Positions 55,506-64,000 of a stretch of DNA of 64,000 nt are shown piece after piece. The notes under the pieces are model-generated. The model made no database searches, had not been told where the DNA came from, and saw only the letters and a program-made list of their open reading frames with translations. Position 1 is the stretch's first letter; each line of letters opens with the position of its first letter. A program made the position numbers and the translations under genes. The stretch comes from Symbiotaphrina buchneri (Eukaryota; Ascomycota; Symbiotaphrinales; Symbiotaphrinaceae): assembly GCA_001599915.1 (NCBI GenBank), contig BCIG01000025.1, positions 1 to 64,000 on the forward strand. The letters run 5' to 3'.

Positions 55506-57449
55506 ATGCCAAGCCAGCCGGGGTGCGGCTCCCACTACGATTTCACCTCGGGAACTCTATCAGCACCAGATAACGAGACGAGACGAACGTCCATCTCCAA
55601 CCTCACACTTCAGCCCCCCGATCCGACTACTCGCGCGCATCGTCCAACACCACCAGCACAGCATTTCGCATCTCCAGCGGCTTCTACACCGGGTATACTG
55701 CATGCTCGCCCTTTTGGCTCGGTCGGCCCGGCGAGAAAAGCCTCCTGCAGATGCACAGATGAGAAGCAGCCGGCGATGACAATGTCCTACACCACCGACG
55801 GCCACGGCCTCACCATGACGGACCCGCTGTCCATGATTAGCATGGACCTTCCAGACCAGTCGCTGGTGTTCGGGGCCGGTCCCTTCTCGTAAGCGGCCCT
55901 GCGTGGCCTGTGGCGATTACGATCGGAGATAACTAACCGTGACTACAGCGACGAGGCCGATTTCTCGTCCGCGGCCTTGTCCGACATGTACTCGGAGGAC
56001 GTGACCTCGTACGCGGGCGCCTTCGATGCGTCGTTTGCGTATAACCTAAGCCCATTCGATGCGCCCGTGCCCGAAATGGCGGAGCCGGAGCCGTCGAGCG
56101 CGGATCGCGATAATAAGCTGCTGGGATTCAGCGCGCCGGCGTATAGCTACACGACGCTGGATATCAACGAGAACCGGGCCTTGGTGGGCATCTCGGCACA
56201 GCTGCATGGGATGTTCTTCCTGGCGGAATCGCCGTGGGCAGCGATGGGGTCGGGTGCAGAGCCGCCGGCCGAGTTGACGTGTTATCGGCGGAATATATTC
56301 CAGATATCGGGCACGGTCACGTTACCGCGTGCGTTGCGATATATTATGACGAGTCAGGGCGAGAGGATACCGATCGTGGGGCAGGAAGTGGCCATTACAG
56401 CGACGGAATCAATCAAGGGGAATCAGGTGGGCATTATATCGGTGCCGTGGAAGTCATCAAACCACTCGAGTCTACTCGACGATAAGACCGAAACCGATCC
56501 GCCAGCCATCCCACTGGACCTTCTGACCAAGGACGAGAACGACTCCGAGTACGCTGTCTTCCCCGTCTCGTGGAAGCGGCTGCAGTTCCGCATCGCCACC
56601 GCGAATAACGGACGACGAAAGGGCCCGCAGCAGCATTTCCTCGTGCGCGTCAACATCGTCGCCACGCTCGTCACGGGCGAGAAAGTCACCATTGCGCAGG
56701 TCCAGTCAAGTCCCATCATCGTTCGTGGGCGCAGCCCGAGGAATTTCAGCAATAGCAATGAATACCCTCTCAGCAGCAACGGCTCGTATCGAGCCAACCA
56801 CTCCTCCAGCTCCGGCCGCCACAACACATCGTCACATTCAGCCTCCCGCACGACACCCACAGAGCAGCAACCCAGTCCCGTCCTCCAACGCTCATCCTCA
56901 CGCACGTTTTACTCTCCAAATATGGTCCAGCCGCCACCGACCTTCGTCGAGTGGGGCACGCCCACAACGCCCTCACTCACCCGGCAGCTCAGCACCCCCA
57001 ACGCCCTCTCCCTCAACCAGACCCTCCCGCTCTCCTTCCCGCACGACCCAGGCGACAGCGAAGTCAAGCCGCGCCTGTCCACGCACGGCAGCGCGCCCAG
57101 CGCCCCAATCGACCTCTCTCTCACCGAAGAGACGCCCAAGCGGCGTCTCGACCACACCGATACCGACCACCCTTCAACGCGCAATAAGCACTCCCGGACA
57201 GCGCAATCAGCCGGCGGCAGCGGCGGACATCGCAGCGCGGCGGTGCGCACCGAGTCGGTTAATAGCCCCGACGGCACGGGGGATTTGCTGTATGAGTATT
57301 TCCCGCTGGGCGTCAATGATTGGATGCCCCCCGTCGATGCGGTGTATCGTCCGCATGCGGTGCATCATACACACTTGCTGCCGGATGTGAAGGCGCAGGC
57401 GATGCGCATGAAGAGTAAACGCTATTTCTCGGCGGATGATCAGACGTGA
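55506..57449 (+). CDS. ron1: Ndt80-like (p53-fold) transcription factor, RON1 type
   Basis: Two exons (55506-55888, 55949-57449), 627 residues. The Ndt80/PhoG DNA-binding domain starts near YSYTTLDINENRALVGISAQLHGMFFLAE and runs through CYRRNIFQISGTVTLP, ITATESIKGNQVGIISVPWKS, FPVSWKRLQFRIATANNGRRKGPQQHFLVRVNIVATL and SSPIIVRGRSPRNF. The C-terminal third is Ser/Pro/Thr-rich and likely disordered. Placement inside the GlcNAc cluster matches RON1, which in Trichoderma reesei is required for growth on GlcNAc. The family also includes XprG and NDT80, so the name rests on context. Upstream ATGs at 55360 are in another frame. Confidence 0.93.
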
Positions 57450-59681
57450 TGTCACTGATGTGCTGCGCGTGGGTTGAAGTAGGAAGGGAGAGAGGCGAGA
57501 AGGACGAGGGTCTGGGGTTGTGCGTTTGTTGGGTTTTATGTTTCGCCTTTGCGGATGTCGTCGGGATGTCTGCTGGCTCGTGGAGGAGAGGGCGTAGGGT
57601 GCCTTGTATGGCTGGATACCATCTTTATGATTTGCCGTTGGCGCTTATGCGTGGTTGCTCCTCGTGATGTGGGGCAGTTTGATACGTTGCTTATATGCAG
57701 GAATCGAATACTGAATGAAAGACACCTGACCACGCCCGGCATATCATTTCCGATTTATCTTTCGTGTTCCTGAGTGGCTCGGAGGGTCAGGTATCAGGAC
57801 ATTGTCACGGCATTGCCGGACTGGATGACGGGTCGGATGACGGGACAGGACATAGGACGGGATGACGGGACGGGCTTACGGCTAGGCTTACGGGAAGTTT
57901 CAGGCAAACACCAACTACGGCCCGGCTTATACGAGTTCACCACGTGTGTCTGTCTGCTTATGCTGGACGCGATGGGATCTAGGGCGAAGAAGCTTATGCC
58001 TGCAACGTAGCTCTACCTTATATTCGAATTTCTCTGAGTCATGACCTGGATGCGGACGGGAAGAGAAGGGAAGATCGAAGATGCGGGAGTGAGCCATGGT
58101 TTTTGAAACATTGATTTCATAGGCGGCAAAGCCAATTGGGCCATTTGAACTCGTATAAGGGCTTGGGAGCAAGTTGATTCTGGCCTGGACGGATGATCAT
58201 TACTACTACTTTTATGCGAGACATCAGATCTTGTGGTTTGATGCAACGTGTAGGCGGCAGAATCTCGATGATGGCACGTGATATGGGACAGTGAGATGAG
58301 AGCGGATGCAATGATTGGTTTGTCAGAGATTCGACAGCAGACCTATCTTGGAAATCTGGCGGTGGGCCTGATCATCACGATATTATATCATTTTCATATT
58401 CCATCTCGTCATCTAATCATGGTTATCAGTCCCTGCAGCAAACACGATAATGAAAGTGTCAGGCGAACCCTTCAGTGGAGACTTAAGCTAAATAATGTTT
58501 AATTGAGGCGCCGGGGCGCGTTAGTTTAGTTAAGGTGGCTAGCCCGCTTACCTTATCTCTGTTGCATCTCTGCCATGCAACGTTCCATATCGCCCCGAGC
58601 TCCAATCATTGCTATCTCACACACGAACCTGAAACTTCCACTTTGCCTCCAAATCGCAGGTAAGGTAACACACAAATCAGCGATCTACCGAGTACTGCGA
58701 TAAACCCCAATACGGCTGCCACAGAGTGTGCACTGTGCCGGCGGCGCGGCGCACCAACCACCTTTACGATATTCTTTCCTTCCAACGCCGAACTAAGCCG
58801 CCGATTGAAGCGTCCGCAGAGGATTTTGCCGCCTCGCTCACTGCCAAGCTCCCCAAAGCTTTCATTAACCGCAGCGGCCGAGGGCGTCGTTACATCGAAC
58901 TGGCTAAAAAGGGCCCATCCGAATCTGGACTGCCCGTGGTTCTGTTTCATGCCACTTTCTTTATCCATAGCTTTTGACCAATTCGCACGGCTGCCCCACG
59001 AATCGAGCCCGGAGCCAACGTTGCGTGAACCCACTCCACCGGGCACTGAAGGCCCGTTTTTCTGACACCGCACCGCGCAAGGCCAACCCGGGCGACGAGG
59101 AACCGGGAAAGATCGGCGAACGGCCGTCTACTGGGTTTTGGTTGGTCGTATTCTTACGTGGGCATTTTGATCACCTCGCTTCTCCGGCAATTCTCGTCCG
59201 CGGGTTCGTTGGGGACAAATAATTATTGCGCATCGCTGCTCGAGATTTGGTTACAGATTGCGCATCTCACCAACAAACCATTGGCACTGCTTGCACGGAG
59301 CGTCCTAAAATCTCGCTGGACCTGTGGGCCGATCTTCTCTCTGTTTCTTCAATTTGACCTTCGGAGACAATGCTGCAGCGCCGAGCGGAGAATGGCTTTT
59401 GATGCGTCGTACACCCGCTGCTTAAGCTCCTGCTCTGTCTGCTGTGCACGCAGGTGACATCGCACACTCGACGGACCAAACACACCGCCAAGACGGCCCT
59501 TTCGATCCACGCGCATATTCACTGTTCAGTTTCGTTCTCCGGGCATAAAAGAGATTTGCACATTTCCAAAGCTCGTTGTTTGTGGAGGCCTATTGGAGAG
59601 ACTTGCTCCCTTGTTGCAGCCCTCATGGTGGATTGGATATTTACACTCCGTCTCCCGACATTTCCCTATACCGGCGCCCTG
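57450..59681. other. Long intergenic region before hexokinase gene
   Basis: 2.2 kb with no supported gene. At about 57795-57895 there is an irregular repeat of GGATGACGGG and GGCTTACGG units. The segment before 59682 probably holds a long 5' leader of the hexokinase gene. In-frame ATGs at 59454 and 59625 exist but their translations look non-coding. Confidence 0.5.
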
Positions 59682-61603
59682 ATGCTCTACACCATGTCGT
59701 CACTTGTCAAAAGCCTGCTGGGCGCATTCAAGCTCGTCACCGGTCCTACGCTTGTCCAATCGCTGGCTCCTCCCACAACATCAACCTCGCTTCCCGAAAT
59801 CACATCTCCAGAAATCCTCACCACATCAGCTTCAAAACCACCACCATGCACCATCTCCGAATTCGTGGCCGAAGTCGAGCAAGAATTCCGGGGGCACCTG
59901 CACACAGCAGCCCTTCTGCAAATCTCTTCTCAGCTGCGGAGACAATTCCGCGAGCGACTGCAACATAGCCCCATCTGCATGCTGCCCTCATACAACCACA
60001 CGCTCCCCAGCGGGCAGGAGCGGGGCACCGTGCTGGCGCTCGACGTCGGGGGTTCGACGCTGCGCGTGGCGCTGGTGGAACTCAACGGGTGCGAAGCTGC
60101 CTCGGTGCGGCCAGATGATACGGCGCTGCGGATAGCGCGGATGCAGAGCTGGCGCATTGGGACGGATATCAAGGCGCTGCGGGGCGAGCAGTTCTTCGAT
60201 TGGATGGCGGAGCGGATCGAGGAGATGTTGGCGGAGGATGCGAAGAGGTTTAAGAAGGAGGAGCGTGTGTTGCCTATGGGACTGGCGTGGTCGTTTCCTA
60301 TCGAGTGAGTTGTCACGCATCCGTAATATCCGATGAGAGAGAGCTGACGAGAGTGACTTCCAAGGCAAACATCCATCAGCAGCGGTGCTCTCCTAGAGAT
60401 GGGCAAAGGCTTCTACGCCGCGCACGGCGTACGAGGCCAGGATCTCGGCTCGCTGATCCAACGCGCCTGCGAGAAACGCGTACGTCGTCCCCTTCCCCCC
60501 TCACTGCATCTCCTAACCCAACCCCCCCTTCCAGTCTCTCCATGTACACCTCTCCGCGCTCGTAAACGACAGCACCGCCACGCTGCTCTCATCCGCCTAC
60601 CACGACTCCAGCACGACCTTCTCCCTCATCCTCGGGACCGGCGTCAACGCCGCAATCCACCTCCCCCTCCGCGCACTGCACGCATCCAAACTCGGCGCGC
60701 GGCCCGAAAGCTGGACTGCCGCGGCTACGCACGTGCTCGTCAATACCGAGCTCAGCATGTTCGGCGGCGCGGGCGTCGTGCCCTTCACGCGCTGGGATGT
60801 GGCGCTTGATCAAGCGCATATGGCGCCCGGGTTCCAGCCGTTCGAGATGCTCGTTAGCGGGCGGTATTTGGGGGAGATTGTAAGGCTGGTGGTCCTGGAG
60901 GGCGTAAGCAGGGCGGGGTTGTTTGATGGACAGGTGTTGAGGGGCTGGGAGGTGCCGTATGCGGTTGAGACGAGCACGTTGGCGGTTATTGAGGCGTGAG
61001 TATAATCCTACCCTTGCTCTTGCTTCTTCCCACCCCTGCTCCTGCTTCTTTATCAAGCCAGCTGGCGAGACAGTTGAAGCTGACATCTCACAAACAAACA
61101 GGGACTCCACCCCCGACCTATCCCCCTCCCGCGCCATCCTAGCCGCTCGGCACCCCTTCCCTGCCCCCGGCGGGGAGCCTTCCGCAGCAGACCTCCTCGC
61201 GCTCAAGCAGATCATCACGCACGTCACCGCGCGCGCGGCCGCGTACCTCGCCACGGGCATCCATGCGCTGTGGGAGCTAAGGAACGAAGCTTCGGTGTCT
61301 ACGGCTGCGTTGACATCCACATCCAAATCTAATTCTACCTCGGATTCACGGAGGCAGAAGACGACGACGATCGCCACCAGCGGCAGCGTTATTGAATCCT
61401 ACCCGGCATTCGCGTCAAGGTCGCAGGCCTGGCTTGATAAGTTGGTGGAGGAGAGCTCGTGCTCTGCGGCATCGCCAGCGTCGGCATCGGCATCAGCAGC
61501 AGCAGCAAAGACAGCAGCTGTGCCAGCAAGGGTGGTGCTTCGGCCGGCGCAGGCGGAGAGCTCGTTGCTTGGGGCGGCGGTGGCGGTTGTGGTTGGTGGT
61601 TGA
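59682..61603 (+). CDS. hxk3: Hexokinase-family protein of the GlcNAc cluster, HXK3 type
   Basis: Exons 59682-60304, 60365-60479, 60535-60995 and 61102-61603. It should phosphorylate GlcNAc to GlcNAc-6-P, feeding the deacetylase. Visible motifs are phosphate-1 LALDVGGSTLRVALVEL, then LGLAWSFPIEQTSISSG (sugar-binding block), SLILGTGVNAAIHLP (phosphate-2/adenosine region), HVLVNTELSMFGG (in place of INTEWGAFG) and GRYLGEIVRLVVLE. The C-terminal ~70 residues are Ser/Ala-rich low complexity, unlike normal hexokinases, so the true end of the fold is before them. The start at 59682 or 59694 is preferred to upstream ATGs because the protein similarity begins after it. Placement agrees with HXK3 of the Trichoderma cluster. 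Confidence 0.88.
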
Positions 61604-63024
61604 AATAGAACAAAATAATCAATACACGGAGGGTGAGACAGCAAGGAGACAGGACTGAGAACTTCAGCGGGAAGAAAATACCGGTACTCGTTACCGGTTG
61701 TTTTGATACAGTGATGGACCTGCACCTTATGCGACAAGGACATAGCGAATGGCTTTTTTCTCTTTGGCAAGCATCATAGCGCCGGGCTGCTGGCGCTGAG
61801 CCAAGGGTCCCCATGTGTGAGAGAGAGGGATAAAATGGGATGGTGTGGTACGCGACACGATTCTCGCGGCTTTCTCGGCCTGAAAATGCGTGGTAGAGGA
61901 AAGAAAAGGGTAACTTAACCTCCCAAACGCCTTTGGGGGGAGACACGAGGTCTAAGATGGGTATTCTGCTTAGATAGTCGCGCTTTGGATTCTCTGTGTC
62001 TATGCAGCATGACATAGAGAAGCAAAAAGAGAGCAAAAGGGCGACGAGAGATATTGCTTCAAGGGAAGGCGTCAAGGATGAGAGGAGCTTTAATGCAAAA
62101 AAGAGCATTGCATGCATGAGCTTTATCTTCTTCTGCATCAGACTCTTTTTGCTTGTATATTGATCGAAACGACAAAAAATAAATAGATACCTGGGTGTAT
62201 ATGCTAGGAATGTGTGTGGCCTTCTTTTGGTATGACCTAATCGAAACGGATTGGCAGGCTTTATAACCAGAACTCAACCAGCGATGATAGGGCGTTCTCA
62301 TGCAATACCATACATCCCAGATAAGACATTGTCAGGTCGGTTGGTCGACGAATGTAGTAGTGGTAGTATTACTATATCAGTATCGGTCCCTAGTTACTAC
62401 TGAACAGAAAGATGAGGTATTAGTATTACAGTGGAGGATCAGGTGCATCTTATCTTTCTTGAAAAGAGCTCAGAGGGCAGGGCGGCGCGGAGAAAAGACT
62501 TTAATAAGTTTAGTTAGATCCGGTATTTGAGTACAGTGCTACACCCCTCCATGCCCTCCCTGCAAAAAGAATCTATCTGACCGGGTTCCAGGAGCAGCAG
62601 ATATAGGGGTGGGCAGGAAGTAGGAGCTAGAGCCGTAAGCATCAAGCAGGCGGGAGAAAGTGAAACATATAATGCACTTCAGTACATGCACACTCAAATT
62701 AACAGACATAAACTTGGTGGGGTGAGGTGAGGTTCATATAGATAGCGATCGATGGGTATTTACGCAAATTCATCTGGCCGCTAGATAGTCTCGCTCAACC
62801 AATATCATTCCCCCATCATCCGATTACTCGTCTCCGAAGCAGCAAGTCCAACGTCGCTTCCTCGTTCCATTCCTTTCAACCTGAACCACCCCGAGTGTGT
62901 AACTACTAAGAGATATTCCAGCCCAGCACAGGCCCACGCTCCACGCTCCCAGTAAAAGGACACCTCCCGTCCCATACCACCATTGCCTTATCGTCCAATC
63001 CAGTCCAGCCTCCAGTACACTCCA
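61604..63024. other. Convergent intergenic region
   Basis: 1.4 kb between the hexokinase (+) and the carrier (-). It is moderately AT-rich with no coding signal. It should hold both 3' UTRs. Confidence 0.45.
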
Positions 63025-64000
63025 TTACGCCCTCGCCGCCTCAGCACTCTTCTTCTCCGAGTGCGTCTGCGCGGCGGGTGTCTCCAGGGGCAAATCCGGA
63101 ATCGCCAACCCAGGCGCCAGGACATCCGCAATCGTCTCATCGCTAAACTTCAAATCCTCCTCGATCGCCACATGGTCCGTAACCTTCCACCAGACCACCG
63201 GCGCCGCACACAGCAGCCCCCCCAGAAGCAGGCCCCAGCAACTGGCAAACATGGTCATGTATGGTTTCTCGAGCGCGTCAATGCGCCAGCTGACGACCGA
63301 GCCTGCGCTCTGGATGCCCTTGTAGAAACCCACGAAGAAGGCTGCTTTGCGCGTGTTGTTCGTCAGCGCGCCCATCAGCCAGTACACCGTCGTCTGCCAG
63401 CCGGCGTCGAAGAGCCCGTAGAAAATGTATAGGAACATGGGCCCCACGTAGCCGCTGCTCGACCAGTCCATGCTCCCGCCGGTGGTTTCCGGGCGCGAGG
63501 CGCGCGAGTACTGTTTCTGCCAGTCGTAGCCGCCGCCCCAGACGAACAGCCAGGCTATGGCGAGGCGGGCTTTGAGGGAGCGGCGAATCGGCGAGTCGAG
63601 CGCGTAGCCGAAGATGACGGCGCCGAAGACTTGGGCTAGCCAGTAGAGGACGCTGTTTAGGGACCGGGTCCGGATATTGAAGTTGGCCAGGTTGACGGCG
63701 TTGAATTGGTACGTGTAGAACCAGTTGGACGCGAAGAACATGGGCCATAAAGCCACGATGTAGAAGTCTGTGTGGATGCATTCCCACATGCCCAGGAATT
63801 CCGTCTTCCATGTGGGCCGCTTCATGACCACGGGCTTGGTCCCGTCCTCGCGGATGATTTTCTTGGGGTCGAGGAGGCAGCAGGCGAAGAGGGCGCCGAT
63901 GAACATCAGGATCATGAAGGCCGCGAAGGTGCCGTCCGTGGCGTTGCTGCTGCCGTTGTTGATGTTTTGTCCAAGAGGGATCTAAAATGGATCAGCGAGC
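63025..64000 (-). CDS. ngt1: UNC93-like MFS transporter of the GlcNAc cluster, NGT1 type, partial
   Basis: The last exon (63981-63025) is present; an acceptor (TTTTAG) near 63982 shows that upstream exons lie beyond the right edge. Membrane segments include FAAFMILMFIGALFACCLLD, FYIVALWPMFFASNWFYTYQFN, YWLAQVFGAVIFGYALD, MFLYIFYGLFDAGWQTTVYWLMGAL and WGLLLGGLLCAAPVVWW. FDAGWQTTVYWLMGALTN is typical of the UNC93-like fungal group to which GlcNAc carriers of the NGT1 type belong. The C-terminal tail is charged and cytoplasmic. It would import GlcNAc for the kinase and deacetylase encoded next to it. Confidence 0.87.

Noticed and set aside
58612-59073. 153-codon minus-strand frame upstream of the hexokinase
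   Set aside because: No recognisable motif, and the opposite strand is equally open.
1-64000. tRNA, rRNA, CRISPR or intact transposon signals
   Set aside because: None found on reading. GTTCGA-type strings occur but no cloverleaf context was seen; no terminal repeats with an enclosed transposase were recognised.

Overview
The window looks like a chromosome segment from a filamentous ascomycete, most likely Eurotiales-like (Aspergillus/Penicillium type; inferred, not proven). Genes are split by 50-90 bp GT-AG introns with clear branch sites. The families are typical of Pezizomycotina: HET, Zn2Cys6 regulators, many MFS carriers, caleosins and an Ndt80-type regulator. No rRNA, tRNA, CRISPR array or intact transposon was seen. 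Gene models were spliced by eye from phase and splice consensus, so exon ends are predictions.

Left part (1-15.6 kb): an oxidative cluster without a PKS, NRPS or terpene-cyclase core gene. It holds a caleosin cut by the window edge, a gene that appears to encode a caleosin fused to an FAD-dependent sugar-lactone-oxidase-type enzyme, an SDR, a Zn2Cys6 regulator, a GMC oxidoreductase, a membrane-anchored haloalkane-dehalogenase/epoxide-hydrolase-family protein and an MFS exporter. Caleosins are known haem peroxygenases acting on lipid hydroperoxides. The set therefore reads as a possible oxylipin-type route: peroxygenase epoxidation or hydroxylation, epoxide opening, alcohol oxidation, export. 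That pathway is inference.

Middle part (16-43.9 kb): accessory genes. They are an APH-type kinase-fold protein, a HET-domain gene with a frame break, a 2OG-Fe(II) oxygenase, an MFS gene with an internal deletion, a compact catabolic-looking trio (Zn2Cys6 regulator, FAH-family hydrolase, MFS carrier), an SRPK-like kinase with a one-base frame break, a Ser/Thr-rich secreted thaumatin-like protein, a small secreted orphan, another Zn2Cys6 regulator and an MFS gene with an in-frame stop. Several genes here are visibly decaying.

43.9-48.8 kb is gene-poor and probably degenerate, with a methyltransferase remnant and a repeated 11-mer.

Right part (49.4-64 kb): the fungal N-acetylglucosamine catabolic cluster. 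It carries GlcNAc-6-P deacetylase (DAC1/NagA type), a GH3-GNAT bimodular protein (NAG3 type), an Ndt80-like regulator (RON1 type), a divergent hexokinase (HXK3 type) and a GlcNAc-transporter-like MFS gene (NGT1 type) that runs off the right edge. The deaminase of the pathway is not in the window. Together these would import GlcNAc, phosphorylate it and deacetylate it under RON1 control.
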